Positions 34,376-45,597 are shown, numbered from the stretch's first letter. The stretch: DNA of 64,000 nt from Clostridium aceticum (GCF_001042715.1 NZ_CP009687.1:3773418-3837417), one strand, 5' to 3'. Numbers and translations: made by a program. Notes: generated by a model from the letters alone, not told the origin.

Positions 34376-34651
34376 AAACAATGTTATACTATTAGCTTAT
34401 AACTTCTTAAAAGCCTTTGAAGTTATTATCTTGAGAATAAGAAAGGAATTCACAATAGTAAAAAAAATTCTGTCTTATTGCTCCAAGATAATAGCTTCAA
34501 TTAAAACTAATGCTATAGATAAACAACATCAGGACTTAATTTTGATATGCTAAGGGCTACATTTACAGCCCACGGTTTTGGGGCGAAACCGTAAACCGTG
34601 TATATCAAAATTAAAGTTTGAACTTGCTTATCTATAATAAAAACAATGTTA
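34376..34651. repeat. hairpin-rich block flanked by 11-bp direct repeats
   Basis: AAACAATGTTA at 34376-34386 and 34641-34651 brackets 254 bp carrying two large hairpins. The first (34417-34500) has arms TTGAAGTTATTATCTTG and CAAGATAATAGCTTCAA plus an inner AATAAGA stem. The second (34513-34636) is element E2. No coding potential is seen. Confidence 0.55.
34513..34636. repeat. structured three-way-junction element, copy E2
   Basis: Terminal pair TATAGATAA / TTATCTATA, a 15-bp stem with one bulge (34534-34548 with 34602-34617), hairpin GGGCT-ACATTTAC-AGCCC, and CACGGTTT / AAACCGTG or an alternative ACGGTTTT / GAAACCGT pairing. Shares CTAAGGGCTACA and fold with E1 at 22866-22953. Confidence 0.6.
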
Positions 34652-34729
34652 GATTGCTATCTTATCATTAGTTTCTTACATACACGATATATTATAACTC
34701 ATTTCATCTTGAAAAACTATTCTTTGAAT

Positions 34730-34764
34730 AAAAAATAGGGACCAAGTTTTTTGACTTAATCCCT
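34730..34764 (-). terminator. terminator of the alpha operon (after rplQ)
   Basis: On the minus strand AGGGA-TT-AAGT, 6-nt loop, ACTT-GG-TCCCT, then ATTTTTTATT; 12 bp past the rplQ stop. Confidence 0.75.
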
Positions 34765-34775
34765 TTTCCTTATAA

Positions 34776-35117
34776 TTATACTAATTCAAGAATTACCATT
34801 TCAGCAGCATCGCCTCTTCTAGGGCCTATCCTGATGATTCTTGTATATCCACCATTTCTATCTTCATACTTTGCTGCTAAATCAGTAAATAAGTCTTTAA
34901 CAACCGTTTCATCTGTTATAAAGGCTAACGCTTGACGTCTAGCGTGTAGGTCTCCTCTTTTAGCTAAAGTAATCATTTTTTCCGCTAATCTTTTTGTTTC
35001 TTTAGCTCTTGTTTCAGTTGTTTGAATACGGCCGCTTTTCATTAAGCTTGTTACTAAGTTTCTTAGCATTAAGTCTCTATGAGCACTTACACGACCTAAT
35101 TTTCTATATCCAGCCAT
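34776..35117 (-). CDS. rplQ: 50S ribosomal protein L17
   Basis: 113 residues beginning [20 protein letters not shown], ending [16 protein letters not shown]; typical bacterial length. Last gene of the S10-spc-alpha superoperon, 22 bp after rpoA. Confidence 0.97.
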   Translation of the reverse strand: MAGYRKLGRVSAHRDLMLRNLVTSLMKSGRIQTTETRAKETKRLAEKMITLAKRGDLHARRQALAFITDETVVKDLFTDLAAKYEDRNGGYTRIIRIGPRRGDAAEMVILELV

Positions 35118-35139
35118 AACTATCCCTCCTTACTACTAG

Positions 35140-36087
35140 TTACTCATCACTAGGTTTTAATCCTAAGCCTAATTCTTCTAATTTCTTCTGTACTTCTTCA
35201 AGAGACTTCTTACCTAGGTTTCTAACCTTCATCATATCTTCTTCTGATTTCATCGTTAGCTCTTGGACAGTATTAATACCAGCTCGTTTTAGACAATTAT
35301 AGGATCGAACAGATAAATCTAATTCCTCGATTGTCATTTCAAGCATCTTTTCCTTCTTATCTTCTTCCTTGTGCACCATGATTTCAACATCATTAACATG
35401 CTCTGTTAGAGTAATAAATAGGTTAAGATGTTCATTCATGATTTTAGCAGCTAACGAAATAGACTCGTCTGGTTTAATACTGCCATCTGTAAATACTTCG
35501 ATAATCAACTTATCGTAGTCAGTCATTTGACCTACTCTGGTATTTTCTACAGAATAGCTTACTTTCTTTACAGGAGTAAATATTGAATCAACAGGTAGAA
35601 CGCCTATGGGCATTCCTGAAGTTTTATTGTTTTCAGCAGAGATATATCCTCTTCCCTTAGACACATTGATTTCCATCATAAACTTAGCATCTGTATCCAA
35701 TGTTGCAATATAAAGATCAGGGTTTAGTATTTCTACATCTGCGTCTGCAATAATGTCACCAGCAGTAATAACGCCCTCACCTTCAGCTTCGATCCTGATG
35801 GTTTTAGGCTCTTCACCGTGTAGCTTTAAAGATAAGCTCTTTAAATTTAAGATGATTTCTGTTACATCTTCCTTCACACCTGGAACCGTAGAAAATTCAT
35901 GCAGTACACCATCTATTTTAATAGAAGTCACAGCAGCTCCCGGTAAAGATGATAACATAATTCTTCTAAGGGAATTACCTAATGTTGTACCGTAACCTCT
36001 TTCTAGAGGCTCTACCACAAATTTACCATAAGAAAAGTCCTCGCTTAACTCAGTAACTTCTACTTTAGGTTTTTCCATTTCTATCAT
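35140..36087 (-). CDS. rpoA: RNA polymerase alpha subunit
   Basis: 315 residues. The N-terminal assembly domain carries [26 protein letters not shown]; the C-terminal domain has [17 protein letters not shown] with [19 protein letters not shown], which binds UP elements and activators. ATG 36087 has AAAGGAGG 10 bp upstream. Confidence 0.98.
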   Translation of the reverse strand: MIEMEKPKVEVTELSEDFSYGKFVVEPLERGYGTTLGNSLRRIMLSSLPGAAVTSIKIDGVLHEFSTVPGVKEDVTEIILNLKSLSLKLHGEEPKTIRIEAEGEGVITAGDIIADADVEILNPDLYIATLDTDAKFMMEINVSKGRGYISAENNKTSGMPIGVLPVDSIFTPVKKVSYSVENTRVGQMTDYDKLIIEVFTDGSIKPDESISLAAKIMNEHLNLFITLTEHVNDVEIMVHKEEDKKEKMLEMTIEELDLSVRSYNCLKRAGINTVQELTMKSEEDMMKVRNLGKKSLEEVQKKLEELGLGLKPSDE

Positions 36088-36151
36088 TTAATTAAACCCT
36101 CCTTTTAATATCTTCTCTACTATATTGAGGGTAACTGATTCTAATCATTTA

Positions 36152-36775
36152 TTATCTAGAATATAACTCAATAATTAAGTTTTCTGCAATTGGTATGTCT
36201 ATGTCTTCTCTTGTAGGCAGTGAAACAATTTTTCCCTCTAATTTATCAACATCAGCACTTAACCAATGTGGTACTGTTCCTTTAAAGACTTCTTTAACTT
36301 CTTTAAAGTGAGGAGAATTTTTAGATACTTCACTTACTTGAATCACATCTCCAACCTTTACAATGTAAGAAGGAACATCTAGCTTTTTACCATTAATGAT
36401 AAAGTGACCGTGTGTTACTAACTGTCTTGCCTGCGGTCTTGATGAAGCAAGGCCAAGTCTATAAACTACATTATCTAATCTAGTTTCTAGTAGTCTTAAC
36501 AGATTCTCACCTGTAATACCTGATTGCTTTTCAGCAATTTCAAAGTAATTTCTAAATTGAGCTTCTAATACACCATAGAATCTTTTTGCCTTTTGCTTCT
36601 CTCTTAACTGCATACCGTAGTTAGAAAGCTTTCTTTTGTTTTGCCCATGTTGACCTGGTGCAAAGTTTCTTCTTGTAATAGCACATTTATCTGTATAGCA
36701 TCTTTCGCCTTTTAGATACAGTTTTAATCCTTCACGACGACATAATCTACATACCGCCTCTGTATATCTTGCCAT
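36152..36775 (-). CDS. rpsD: 30S ribosomal protein S4 (zinc-binding type)
   Basis: 207 residues with CRLCRREG and CYTDKC near the N-terminus, the four-cysteine zinc form. The S4 RNA-binding core includes [20 protein letters not shown]. It nucleates 30S assembly and is often an autoregulator of the alpha operon. Confidence 0.98.
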   Translation of the reverse strand: MARYTEAVCRLCRREGLKLYLKGERCYTDKCAITRRNFAPGQHGQNKRKLSNYGMQLREKQKAKRFYGVLEAQFRNYFEIAEKQSGITGENLLRLLETRLDNVVYRLGLASSRPQARQLVTHGHFIINGKKLDVPSYIVKVGDVIQVSEVSKNSPHFKEVKEVFKGTVPHWLSADVDKLEGKIVSLPTREDIDIPIAENLIIELYSR

Positions 36776-36805
36776 TTTAGCACCTCCTAATCCTTTGAAT
36801 CTTTA

Positions 36806-37204
36806 TTATACTCTTCTACGTTTTGGTGGTCTGCATCCATTATGAGGTACTGGAGTTACGTCTTTAATCATAGTAACTTCAAGACCTGTTGCTTGTAATG
36901 AACGGATAGCAGCTTCTCTACCTGCTCCTGGTCCTTTAACAAATACTTCTACTGTTTTTAATCCATGTTCCATAGCAGACTTAGCTGCAGTTTCAGCAGC
37001 CATTTGTGCAGCAAATGGAGTAGACTTTCTTGATCCTTTAAAGCCCAACTGTCCTGCACTAGCCCATGCGATTGTGTTGCCTTGTGTATCAGTTAGCGTA
37101 ACAATAGAGTTGTTAAAAGTTGATTGAATATGCGCTTGACCGCGTTCAATATTTTTACGTTCTCTTTTTTTACGAGTCGTTTTTCTTTTCGCTACTTTTG
37201 CCAT
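36806..37204 (-). CDS. rpsK: 30S ribosomal protein S11
   Basis: 132 residues with [18 protein letters not shown] and [14 protein letters not shown], ending [14 protein letters not shown]11 sits at the platform near the Shine-Dalgarno helix. Between rpsM and rpsD as expected. Confidence 0.98.
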   Translation of the reverse strand: MAKVAKRKTTRKKRERKNIERGQAHIQSTFNNSIVTLTDTQGNTIAWASAGQLGFKGSRKSTPFAAQMAAETAAKSAMEHGLKTVEVFVKGPGAGREAAIRSLQATGLEVTMIKDVTPVPHNGCRPPKRRRV

Positions 37205-37222
37205 TCTTTCGCCCCTCCTTAC

Positions 37223-37594
37223 CTATTTCTTTTTCTTACGTCCGACGGTTTTCTTAGGACCTTTTCTAGTACGAGCGTTTGTCTTAGTTTTTTGTCCTCT
37301 TACAGGCAATCCTTTAATATGACGGATTCCTCTATAGCATCTAATTTCTTTTAATCTCTTGATGTTTAAAGAAATTTCTCTTCTTAAATCCCCTTCAACC
37401 TGATGACTTTCATCAATAGCTTTTCTTAATGCATTGACTTCTTCTTCTGTTAAGTTCTTTACTCTTGTATCAGGGTTAACACCAGCAGTAGCTAATATAT
37501 CATTAGAAGTTTTTCTGCCAATACCATATATATAAGTTAAGCCAATTTCTACTCTTTTATCTCTTGGTAAGTCAACACCAGCAATTCTGGCCAT
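37223..37594 (-). CDS. rpsM: 30S ribosomal protein S13
   Basis: 123 residues beginning [20 protein letters not shown], with [20 protein letters not shown] and a lysine-rich end. S13 contacts tRNA and the B1 intersubunit bridges. It is separated from rpmJ by an unusually long 203-bp gap. Confidence 0.98.
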   Translation of the reverse strand: MARIAGVDLPRDKRVEIGLTYIYGIGRKTSNDILATAGVNPDTRVKNLTEEEVNALRKAIDESHQVEGDLRREISLNIKRLKEIRCYRGIRHIKGLPVRGQKTKTNARTRKGPKKTVGRKKKK

Positions 37595-37652
37595 AGTAAT
37601 TTACACCTCCTAATTCTCTTGGTACATAGTGATCATATAACTAACTATTTAC

Positions 37653-37736
37653 TTTCTTATATGCAAGTTTCTTATATGCAAAGTATATTAAAATTTATTC
37701 TTTAGAGATCAGTAAAAAACTGATGCAGCCGCTCTA
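37653..37736 (-). repeat. tandem 15-bp repeat and hairpin between rpmJ and rpsM
   Basis: TTTCTTATATGCAAG is repeated in tandem at 37653-37682 (one mismatch). A compound hairpin follows: TAGAG / CTCTA outside, ATCAGT / ACTGAT inside (37703-37736). No gene is seen in this 203-bp spacer. Confidence 0.6.
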
Positions 37737-37797
37737 AAAAATGAATTACCACAATGTTATATTATACTATAAAACTTATAAAAAAACTAGTATTTTG

Positions 37798-37944
<147 letters not shown>

Positions 37945-37962
37945 TTAACACTTTATTACAAC

Positions 37963-38181
37963 CTACTTTTTCCGCCATGTTATTCTACCACGAGTTAAGT
38001 CATAAGGAGACAATTCTACTGTAACTTTATCGCCTGGTAAAATTTTGATAAAATGCATTCTTAACTTTCCAGATATATGAGCTAGAATCTCATGACCATT
38101 TTCAAGGTGTACAATAAACATAGCATTCGGTAGAGCTTCTTTCACTATACCTTCTACTTCAATTACATCTTGTTTAGACAT
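37963..38181 (-). CDS. infA: translation initiation factor IF-1
   Basis: 72 residues, a single OB-fold: [36 protein letters not shown] and the basic RGRITWRKK end. It binds the 30S A site during initiation. Confidence 0.97.
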   Translation of the reverse strand: MSKQDVIEVEGIVKEALPNAMFIVHLENGHEILAHISGKLRMHFIKILPGDKVTVELSPYDLTRGRITWRKK

Positions 38182-38207
38182 GCGGCAATCAAACCTCCAT
38201 TCTCAAC

Positions 38208-38486
38208 CTAGGCATTTACACCTAGTCTTTCAAGCTCTCTTCTTATAAAAGCATTGCTTACTTTTTTATTATTTATAACCCGATCCTTCGTCTCTGCAGA
38301 TATAATACCGAGCTTAACCAGATGCTTCAACTTTTTCTTCTTAGGTTTATCTGTTTTCCTAACATCGCCGTCTACAATTAGGACATATTCTTTATCAACT
38401 TTTTCTAAAACAATAAAGAATTTTCCTTTATCTCTTCCTTGAGTGGACTTTACTACTTGACCTATATTTATATCGCCTTGCTCCAC
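38208..38486 (-). CDS. KOW-domain RNA-binding protein
   Basis: 92 residues. The N-terminal half GQVVKSTQGRDKGKFFIVL is a KOW motif as in L14e/L24-type proteins; the rest is lysine-rich and helical. It commonly lies between map and infA in Clostridia. Probably an accessory ribosome or rRNA-binding protein; function not established. Confidence 0.85.
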   Translation of the reverse strand: MEQGDINIGQVVKSTQGRDKGKFFIVLEKVDKEYVLIVDGDVRKTDKPKKKKLKHLVKLGIISAETKDRVINNKKVSNAFIRRELERLGVNA

Positions 38487-38510
38487 GAAATGTCACCTCA
38501 TTTACCTAGA

Positions 38511-39257
38511 CTACAGAACCGTCAAGATTTCAGGTTCTCCTTTTGTAATAGCGATAGTATGTTCATAATGAGCAGAGTATTTCCCATCCAGTGTTATCAC
38601 AGTCCATCCATCAGATAACACCTTCACTTCGTAGGTTCCTGCGTTGATCATCGGTTCTATAGCTAAAACCATCCCACTTTGAAGTCTTGGCCCTTTTCCC
38701 GGCGGTCCATAGTTTGGTACCTGGGGTTCTTCATGCATCTTTGTGCCGATGCCATGACCTACATAGTTTCTAACAACAGAAAATCCTTCTTTCTCTACGT
38801 AAGTTTGAATAGCATGAGAAATATCCGATAACCGGTTCCCTTCAAAGGCATATTTCAGTCCTTCGTAAAAGCTTTCTCTGGTTATCTTTATTAATTTTTC
38901 TGCCTCTTCACTAATCTTTCCAACAGCATGAGTCTTGGCAGCATCTCCATAATAACCTTCATAAAGTGCACCAATATCTATACTAATAATATCGCCATCT
39001 TCTAATCTTTTTAATCCAGGAATTCCATGCACTACTTCGTGATTGATTGACGTACATATACTAGCTGGAAAACCTCCATATCCTTTGAAGGCAGGAGTAG
39101 CACCTCTTTTTCTTATATGTTCTTCTGCTATAGTATCTAATTCCTTTGTTGTTACTCCTGGTTTAATTGCCTCTTTCAATAGCTCATGAGCTTCTGCTAC
39201 AATTTTTCCAGCCCTACGCATTATTTCAATTTCCTGACGAGACTTCATGTAGATCAT
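38511..39257 (-). CDS. map: methionine aminopeptidase
   Basis: 248 residues, type I. Metal ligands appear in [20 protein letters not shown] (two Asp), the His in [14 protein letters not shown], and Glu in LAIEPM and AHYEHTIAI. It removes the initiator Met. Its ATG overlaps the adk stop (TAATG), so the two are coupled. Confidence 0.97.
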   Translation of the reverse strand: MIYMKSRQEIEIMRRAGKIVAEAHELLKEAIKPGVTTKELDTIAEEHIRKRGATPAFKGYGGFPASICTSINHEVVHGIPGLKRLEDGDIISIDIGALYEGYYGDAAKTHAVGKISEEAEKLIKITRESFYEGLKYAFEGNRLSDISHAIQTYVEKEGFSVVRNYVGHGIGTKMHEEPQVPNYGPPGKGPRLQSGMVLAIEPMINAGTYEVKVLSDGWTVITLDGKYSAHYEHTIAITKGEPEILTVL

Positions 39258-39907
39258 TAGGATCTTCTCCCCAAAGCATCAACAATCTCTTTAGAAACTA
39301 TCGCTATATCTTGGTCGCCATTGATTACCATCAATAGGTCTCTTTCTTGATAATATTGAATTAATGGTTGAGTTTCTTTAAGATACACTTCTATTCTTTT
39401 AGAAACTGTTTCCTCAGTATCGTCTTCTCTTTGATATAACTTGCCACCACATTGGTCACATAGCTCACCCTTTGAAGAAGGGTTGAACTCTAAGTGATAA
39501 GTAGCTCCACACTCTTTGCAGATTCTTCTCCCCACTGCTCTTCTAACAAGTTTATCTTTATCTACTTCTATATTGATAACACGATCTAAAGAAATATCCA
39601 TTTTTACTAATGCATTATCTAAAGCTTCTGCTTGAGGAACTGTCCTTGGAAAACCGTCTAATAAAAACCCATTCTTGCAGTCTTCTTGTTTTAAACGATC
39701 CTCTACGATTGCTACAACAAGTTCATCCGGTACTAAAAGACCTTGATCCATGTAAATTTTTGCTTTTTTTCCTAAGTCGGTTCCCTGCTTAATATTATAT
39801 CTAAAAATATCCCCTGTTGAAATGTGGGGTACATGAAATTCATTTACAATGACCGACGCTTGAGTGCCTTTACCGGCCCCTGGTGGTCCTAGTAAAATTG
39901 TTCTCAT
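39257..39907 (-). CDS. adk: adenylate kinase (zinc-lid type)
   Basis: 216 residues from ATG 39907, with CCAGGAG 8 bp upstream; a longer reading from 39943 is not supported. P-loop [22 protein letters not shown] and [13 protein letters not shown] plus CDQCGG, a four-Cys zinc site in the lid typical of Gram-positive Adk. Balances AMP, ADP and ATP. Confidence 0.97.
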   Translation of the reverse strand: MRTILLGPPGAGKGTQASVIVNEFHVPHISTGDIFRYNIKQGTDLGKKAKIYMDQGLLVPDELVVAIVEDRLKQEDCKNGFLLDGFPRTVPQAEALDNALVKMDISLDRVINIEVDKDKLVRRAVGRRICKECGATYHLEFNPSSKGELCDQCGGKLYQREDDTEETVSKRIEVYLKETQPLIQYYQERDLLMVINGDQDIAIVSKEIVDALGRRS

Positions 39908-39980
39908 TTCACCATCTCCTGGAGTAGATTTTGATGATATCATGGGGATTGGTTCCCCATGACAGATACCTCTTTACTAG

Positions 39981-41255
39981 TTACTTTAAAAATCCTTGAT
40001 AATGTCTCATTAGCATTTGCGCCTCTACCTGTTTCATCGTTTCCAATGCTACCCCAACCACAATCAATATGGATGTTCCTCCAAAAGCGATAGGCATTCC
40101 TAGTAAGTTTAGGAATAGTGTTGGCAGTATAGCAATAACTGCTAGGAAAACTGCTCCAGCTAGAGTGATTCTATTTAATACCTTTGTTAAATAATCAGAA
40201 GTTGGTTTTCCAGGTCGAATTCCTGGAATGAAACCACCATTTTTCTTCATATTTGTAGCTACTTCAACTGGATTAAATGTGACTGCCGTATAGAAATAAG
40301 TAAAGAAAATAATCAGCAGTGCACTTAATAGGTTATAGATAAATATGCCCGGTCTTCCACTTGGAGATAACCATCTAGCTACAAATAAAGCAAAGCCACT
40401 AGTTTCACCTACAAAGAAAGCAATCGTCTGTGGAAAAGCTAATAGTGACATTGCAAAGATCACTGGAATTACTCCTGATTGATTCACCTTCAAAGGAATA
40501 TGGGAACTTTGTCCACCATACATCTTTCTGCCCACAACTCTTTTTGCATACTGTACTGGAATTTTCCTAGTACCTTCCTGTATAGCAACTACACCAGCAA
40601 CAATAGCTAATGCAATCACCACAAACAGAATAATCGTTATAGGAGAAATTTCACCTTGCCTTGTTAATACAAATGTTCTGTATACCCCATCAGGAATTCT
40701 AGAAACAATTCCTGCAAAGATCAGCAACGAAATACCGTTACCTACACCTTTTTCGGTAATTTGCTCTCCTAACCACATTAAAAAGGCTGTACCAGCGGTC
40801 AATGTTAGTACAACAACAATAATACTGAAGGTATCTCTAGAGATTAGCGCTCCTCTAAAAAGACCTACGCTAATTCCAGTAGCTTGAATTAATGCCAGTA
40901 TAACTGTTCCGTATCTTGTATATTGAGCAATTTTTTTTCTACCTTCTTCTCCTTCTTTTGCCATTTCTTCTAAGCTAGGAATCGCAATAGTTAGAAGCTG
41001 CATGATAATAGAAGCAGTAATATAAGGTGTGATGCTTAGAGCAAAAATTGTCATATTACCGAAAGCACCACCAGAAAACATATCGAACATAGCAAGTAAT
41101 CCAGCATTTTCAACAATGTTACGTACATAGGCGATATTTACACCTGGTACCGGTATAACAGAACCTAATCGAAAAACAAGCAACATCATGAAAGTGTATA
41201 GTATCCTACTTCTTAATTCAGGAATCTTCCAAGCGTTTTTCAAGGTAGATATCAT
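39981..41255 (-). CDS. secY: preprotein translocase subunit SecY
   Basis: 424 residues with ten predicted membrane helices. It starts MISTLKNAWKIPELRSRILY; cytoplasmic loops GGQSSHIPLKVNQSGVIPVI and GFIPGIRPGKPTSDYL are typical. It forms the protein-conducting channel with SecE and SecG. Confidence 0.97.
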   Translation of the reverse strand: MISTLKNAWKIPELRSRILYTFMMLLVFRLGSVIPVPGVNIAYVRNIVENAGLLAMFDMFSGGAFGNMTIFALSITPYITASIIMQLLTIAIPSLEEMAKEGEEGRKKIAQYTRYGTVILALIQATGISVGLFRGALISRDTFSIIVVVLTLTAGTAFLMWLGEQITEKGVGNGISLLIFAGIVSRIPDGVYRTFVLTRQGEISPITIILFVVIALAIVAGVVAIQEGTRKIPVQYAKRVVGRKMYGGQSSHIPLKVNQSGVIPVIFAMSLLAFPQTIAFFVGETSGFALFVARWLSPSGRPGIFIYNLLSALLIIFFTYFYTAVTFNPVEVATNMKKNGGFIPGIRPGKPTSDYLTKVLNRITLAGAVFLAVIAILPTLFLNLLGMPIAFGGTSILIVVGVALETMKQVEAQMLMRHYQGFLK

Positions 41256-41256
41256 C

Positions 41257-41700
41257 CTATATCACCTCTACTTTTCCACCAGCAGCTTCAATTTTTTCAA
41301 CAGCTGATTGCGTAAACTTTGCAGCCTTCACTGTTAAATTCTTTTCTATATTACCATTACCTAAAATCTTTAAGCCGTCTTTCTCGATTTTTTTAATAAC
41401 GCCTGCTTCTTTAAGAACTGCAGCTGTAATTTCTGTTCCATTTTCAAATCTATTTAGATCTTCAATATTTACAACACTAAACTGTTTTTTGAAAATGTTA
41501 GTAAATCCACGTTTTGGAAGACGTCTTATAAGAGGCATCTGTCCTCCCTCGAAACCAATTCTAACGCCGCCACCGCTACGAGAATTTTGGCCATTACTAC
41601 CTCTTCCAGCAGTTTTACCAAGTCCGCTACCAGTACCTCTACCTTTTCTTTTCGTCTTTTTTACAGCACCTTCAGCAGGTCTAAGCTCATGTAACTTCAT
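41257..41700 (-). CDS. rplO: 50S ribosomal protein L15
   Basis: 147 residues: [20 protein letters not shown] followed by glycine/arginine-rich [20 protein letters not shown]. One bp from secY, so tightly coupled. Confidence 0.97.
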   Translation of the reverse strand: MKLHELRPAEGAVKKTKRKGRGTGSGLGKTAGRGSNGQNSRSGGGVRIGFEGGQMPLIRRLPKRGFTNIFKKQFSVVNIEDLNRFENGTEITAAVLKEAGVIKKIEKDGLKILGNGNIEKNLTVKAAKFTQSAVEKIEAAGGKVEVI

Positions 41701-41716
41701 CTTTACACCTCCTTAT

Positions 41717-41896
41717 TTATGCTTCTACAACTTCTACTAAGTGTTTTACTCTTTCAATCATGCCTCTAATTTGAGCATTATCAGGCTTTTCTACTACTTG
41801 ACCAACCTTAGATAATCCCAATGCTTCAACTGTTTTTCTTTGTTTTGGTAGTGAACCAATAACGCTTTTTATCAGTTTGATATTTACATTTGCCAT
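41717..41896 (-). CDS. rpmD: 50S ribosomal protein L30
   Basis: 59 residues: MANVNIKLIKSVIGSLPKQR, then KTVEALGLSKVGQVVEKPDN. GGAGGG precedes the ATG. Between rpsE and rplO as usual. Confidence 0.95.
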   Translation of the reverse strand: MANVNIKLIKSVIGSLPKQRKTVEALGLSKVGQVVEKPDNAQIRGMIERVKHLVEVVEA

Positions 41897-41909
41897 AGTA
41901 TTTTCCCTC

Positions 41910-42416
41910 CTAACCTAAGAGTTCTTCTATGGATTTGCCTCTTAGTCTAGCTACATCCTCTGCTCTTTTTAAATTTCTTAAGCCATCCATTGTAGCATTT
42001 ACCATATTTCTTGAGTTGTTTGAACCTAAAGACTTTGCTCTTACATCCTTCACTCCTGCTAACTCTAGTACCGCACGAACTGGTCCCCCAGCAATGATAC
42101 CAGTACCCTCTGAAGCAGGCATAATTAATACATTGCCAGCACCGAAGTGTCCAATGATTTTGTGAGGAACTGTGGTCTTAACAATTGGTACCTTGATTAG
42201 ATTTTTCTTTGCATCTTGGATTCCTTTTCTAATAGCATCTGGGATTTCCATAGCTTTTCCAGATCCTACTCCCACATGTCCGTTTTCATCTCCAACTACT
42301 ACTAAAGCAGCAAATCTGAAGTTTCTACCGCCCTTTACAACCTTAGTAACACGTCTTATGTCAACAACTTGTTCTTTTAAATCAAGTTGACTAGCATCTA
42401 TACGCTTGCGTAGCAT
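41910..42416 (-). CDS. rpsE: 30S ribosomal protein S5
   Basis: 168 residues with [40 protein letters not shown] and [21 protein letters not shown]5 guards mRNA entry and decoding fidelity. Confidence 0.97.
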   Translation of the reverse strand: MLRKRIDASQLDLKEQVVDIRRVTKVVKGGRNFRFAALVVVGDENGHVGVGSGKAMEIPDAIRKGIQDAKKNLIKVPIVKTTVPHKIIGHFGAGNVLIMPASEGTGIIAGGPVRAVLELAGVKDVRAKSLGSNNSRNMVNATMDGLRNLKRAEDVARLRGKSIEELLG

Positions 42417-42434
42417 TTATTTCCCTCCTTCTTA

Positions 42435-42803
42435 TTAAAAGTTAAGTCCGGCTTCTCTTGCACCTTCTGCCATCGCTTTTACTCTTCCATGATAAATATA
42501 TCCACCACGATCAAAAGTCACAGTTGTAATACCTTTTTCTAAAGCTCTTTTAGCTACTAACTGTCCTACTAATTTCGCAGCATTCTGGTTGCCTGTAGCT
42601 TCAGCTTGCTGTTTGATTTCTTTATCCATAGTTGAAGCTGCTGCTAAGGTTTGACCATTTTCGTCATTGATGACTTGAGCATAAATGTTATTTAAACTTC
42701 TATATACATTTAATCTTGGACGCTTAGCTGTACCAGAGACTTTATTACGAACTCTCTGATGTCTTTTCATTCTTGTAAGGTTCTTACTTACCTTCTTGAT
42801 CAC
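42435..42803 (-). CDS. rplR: 50S ribosomal protein L18
   Basis: 122 residues; [20 protein letters not shown] and [20 protein letters not shown]. Binds 5S rRNA. Confidence 0.97.
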   Translation of the reverse strand: MIKKVSKNLTRMKRHQRVRNKVSGTAKRPRLNVYRSLNNIYAQVINDENGQTLAAASTMDKEIKQQAEATGNQNAAKLVGQLVAKRALEKGITTVTFDRGGYIYHGRVKAMAEGAREAGLNF

Positions 42804-42822
42804 CTTATTTCACTCCTTTCTA

Positions 42823-43362
42823 TTACTTACCAGTCTTACCTTCTTTACGTCTGATCACTTCATCCGAATATTTAATTCCTTTACCTTTGTATGGCTCAGG
42901 TTTTCTTAATTCACGGATTTTAGCTGCATAGTTTCCAACAGCCTGCTTGTTAATTCCTTTAACAAGAATTTCAGTTTGAGAAGGTACTTCTGTTGTAACA
43001 CCCTCTGGATCCACCATTTCTACTGGGTGAGAAAAACCTAAGCTAAGCACTAGTTTGTCACCTTGCTTATTTGCTCTGTAACCAACACCAACCAATTGTA
43101 ACTTTTTCTCATATCCCTTCACTACACCATCAACCATATTAGCCACTAGCGATCTTGATAAACCATGTAAAGATCTATGTTTTTTGTTGTTAGTTGGTCT
43201 TTCAACAACAATCGTGTTTTCTTCTTGCTTTATAGTAATATCTTTATGAATTTGTTCTGTCAGCATCCCCTTCGGGCCTTTAACAGTAACAACATTATTC
43301 TCATCAACTTTCACTTCAACTTCATTCGATAGCTCTATTGGCTTAACACCTATTCTTGACAT
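42823..43362 (-). CDS. rplF: 50S ribosomal protein L6
   Basis: 179 residues from ATG 43362 ([20 protein letters not shown]), which has AAAGGAGG upstream; a longer in-frame reading from 43440 overlaps rpsH. The C-terminal [20 protein letters not shown] is the family signature. Confidence 0.97.
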   Translation of the reverse strand: MSRIGVKPIELSNEVEVKVDENNVVTVKGPKGMLTEQIHKDITIKQEENTIVVERPTNNKKHRSLHGLSRSLVANMVDGVVKGYEKKLQLVGVGYRANKQGDKLVLSLGFSHPVEMVDPEGVTTEVPSQTEILVKGINKQAVGNYAAKIRELRKPEPYKGKGIKYSDEVIRRKEGKTGK

Positions 43363-43390
43363 ATTTGCACCTCCTTTAAAGTTATTACGA

Positions 43391-43789
43391 TTACCAGATG
43401 TAAGCGACAACCTCTCCGCCAACGCCTTCTTTTCTAGCAATTTTATCCGTAATAATTCCTTTAGATGTAGAAATAATCGCTATTCCTAGCCCACCTAATA
43501 CCCTTGGAATTTCATCTTTTTTAGCATAAACTCTTAACCCTGGCTTTGAAATACGCTTTATACCTGTGATAACTTTTTCTTTGTTTTTTCCGTATTTTAA
43601 CTGCATTCTAATGATACCTTGTTTTCCGTCTTCAATTACATCGAATCCTTTTACAAAACCTTCTTCAAGAAGAATGTTTGCAATTTCCTTTTTTACATTA
43701 GACGCAGGAATATCTACTGTTTCATGTTTCACCGCACTGGCGTTCCTAACCCGTGTAAGCATATCTGCAATTGGATCTGTCATTGTCAT
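43391..43789 (-). CDS. rpsH: 30S ribosomal protein S8
   Basis: 132 residues beginning [20 protein letters not shown], ending [26 protein letters not shown] lies 10 bp before the ATG. Central 30S assembly protein. Confidence 0.97.
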   Translation of the reverse strand: MTMTDPIADMLTRVRNASAVKHETVDIPASNVKKEIANILLEEGFVKGFDVIEDGKQGIIRMQLKYGKNKEKVITGIKRISKPGLRVYAKKDEIPRVLGGLGIAIISTSKGIITDKIARKEGVGGEVVAYIW

Positions 43790-43812
43790 AACCTTTTACC
43801 TCCTTCCCGATT

Positions 43813-43998
43813 TTACCAGCTAGCTTTTTTCACACCTGGTATTTGCCCCTTGTAGGCTAGTTCTCTAAAGCATATACGACATATACCAAATTTTCTTAAA
43901 TAAGCATGTGGTCTTCCACAAATTTTACATCTAGTATACTCTCTTGTTTGATATTTTTGTTTTCTTTGTTGCTTTACTTTTAGAGATGTTTTTGCCAC
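43813..43998 (-). CDS. rpsZ: 30S ribosomal protein S14 type Z
   Basis: 61 residues with the zinc knuckle [20 protein letters not shown]. The short zinc form, not the 100-residue zinc-free paralogue. Confidence 0.97.
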   Translation of the reverse strand: MAKTSLKVKQQRKQKYQTREYTRCKICGRPHAYLRKFGICRICFRELAYKGQIPGVKKASW

Positions 43999-44014
43999 TA
44001 CATGTACCTCCTTC

Positions 44015-44554
44015 TTATTTTACGAAAGGCATTCCCATTAACTTTAACAACTCACGACTCTCTTCATCTGTTTTAGCAGTGGTGACAAAGATAATATCCA
44101 TTCCGCGAACTTTTTCCACTTGATCGTACTCAATCTCTGGGAAAATCAATTGCTCTTTGATTCCTAGTGCATAGTTTCCTCTACCGTCGAAGGCTTTAGC
44201 ACTTACCCCTCTAAAGTCTCTTACCCTTGGTAGTGCAACATTTACTAATCTATCTACAAATTCATACATCTTTTCGCCTCTTAAGGTAACCTTAGCACCT
44301 ATTGACATACCTTCACGCACTTTAAAGTTAGAAACTGATTTTTTAGCTTTAGTAATAACAGGCTTTTGTCCAGCTATTGTAGCCAATTCCTTCACCGCAA
44401 CTTCAAGACTTTTAGCATTGTCCTTAGCGTCACCAATTCCCATATTAATAACAACTTTTTCAAGTTTTGGAATTTCCATCACATTGCTATAACCAAATTT
44501 TTCCATCATCGCTGCTGCAATTTCATTTTTATATTTTTCTCTTAATCTAGCCAT
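44015..44554 (-). CDS. rplE: 50S ribosomal protein L5
   Basis: 179 residues; [20 protein letters not shown] and [20 protein letters not shown] are characteristic. Binds 5S rRNA and P-site tRNA. Confidence 0.97.
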   Translation of the reverse strand: MARLREKYKNEIAAAMMEKFGYSNVMEIPKLEKVVINMGIGDAKDNAKSLEVAVKELATIAGQKPVITKAKKSVSNFKVREGMSIGAKVTLRGEKMYEFVDRLVNVALPRVRDFRGVSAKAFDGRGNYALGIKEQLIFPEIEYDQVEKVRGMDIIFVTTAKTDEESRELLKLMGMPFVK

Positions 44555-44580
44555 TACTAGACTTACCTCCCTTCTTCACT

Positions 44581-44892
44581 TTAGTCTAATACTTCGCCAG
44601 TCTTTTTGCTTACCCTTACTTTTTCACCGTTTTGTAAAAGCTTATATCCAACTCTAACACCTTGGTTAGCTTTTTTCTCAAAGAACATTACATTAGATGC
44701 ATGGATAGGAGCTTCATGGCGTATAATACCTCCCTGCTGTGTTCTTGGGTTTGGTTTTTGGTGTTTTGTCACCATATTTACGCCTTCAACAATCACTCTA
44801 TTTACTTTCGGTAATACTTGTAGTACTTTACCTACTTTAGATTTATCTTTTCCAGCTATAACTACTACTGTGTCACCTTTTTTCATACGCAT
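44581..44892 (-). CDS. rplX: 50S ribosomal protein L24
   Basis: 103 residues from ATG 44892 ([20 protein letters not shown]), with GAGGAGG 8 bp upstream; an earlier non-ATG start at 44901 overlaps that site. KOW motif at the N-terminus. Initiates 50S assembly. Confidence 0.96.
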   Translation of the reverse strand: MRMKKGDTVVVIAGKDKSKVGKVLQVLPKVNRVIVEGVNMVTKHQKPNPRTQQGGIIRHEAPIHASNVMFFEKKANQGVRVGYKLLQNGEKVRVSKKTGEVLD

Positions 44893-44909
44893 TTGTAACA
44901 CCTCCTCGT

Positions 44910-45278
44910 TTATAATACTTCTGGAGCTAGGGAAACGATCTTCATAAATTCTTTATCTCTTAACTCTCTTGCTACCGGTCCAAAAATACGTGTACCCATT
45001 GGTTGTTTGTCTTCTTTAATAACCACAGCAGCATTTTCGTCAAATCGAATATAGAAACCATCTTTACGTCTCACAGGAGCCTTTGTTCTAACTACAACCG
45101 CTCTTACAACTTGACCTTTCTTTACAACTCCTCCTGGTGTTGCACTCTTAACAGCACAGATGATAACATCACCTATTCTTGCATATCTTCTTTTTGTTCC
45201 ACCTAGTACGCGGATACAAAGTAATTCTTTCGCACCTGAGTTATCTGCAACAGTAAGCCGTGATTCCTGTTGGATCAT
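44910..45278 (-). CDS. rplN: 50S ribosomal protein L14
   Basis: 122 residues starting [20 protein letters not shown], with [23 protein letters not shown] reading through to the end in the usual way (motif [15 protein letters not shown]). Forms bridge B8. Confidence 0.97.
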   Translation of the reverse strand: MIQQESRLTVADNSGAKELLCIRVLGGTKRRYARIGDVIICAVKSATPGGVVKKGQVVRAVVVRTKAPVRRKDGFYIRFDENAAVVIKEDKQPMGTRIFGPVARELRDKEFMKIVSLAPEVL

Positions 45279-45305
45279 AGCAATACCTCCTTTTCCTCTT
45301 CTCTC

Positions 45306-45560
45306 TTACTTAGCTTGTTCTATCACTCTAACAAGTCTCCATCTTTTGTCCTTTGACAATGGTCTTGTTTCCATAATTCTTACTTTATCACCAATTCCAC
45401 ATTCGTTCATTTCATCATGGGCTTTATATTTAGTCGTTCTCTTAACTGCTTTGCCGTATAAAGGATGACGAACAAAATCTTCTACTAATACTACGATCGT
45501 TTTGTCCATTTTATCACTTACTACACGACCTGTTCTAATCTTTCTTCTTCCTCTTTCCAC
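45306..45560 (-). CDS. rpsQ: 30S ribosomal protein S17
   Basis: 84 residues from GTG 45560, 8 bp after GGGAGG; a longer ATG reading from 45590 would put that site inside the gene and exceed the usual length. Core [20 protein letters not shown]. Confidence 0.95.
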   Translation of the reverse strand: MERGRRKIRTGRVVSDKMDKTIVVLVEDFVRHPLYGKAVKRTTKYKAHDEMNECGIGDKVRIMETRPLSKDKRWRLVRVIEQAK

Positions 45561-45597
45561 GAGTTTGGCCTCCCTTCCACCTTGCATCATAATCCAA

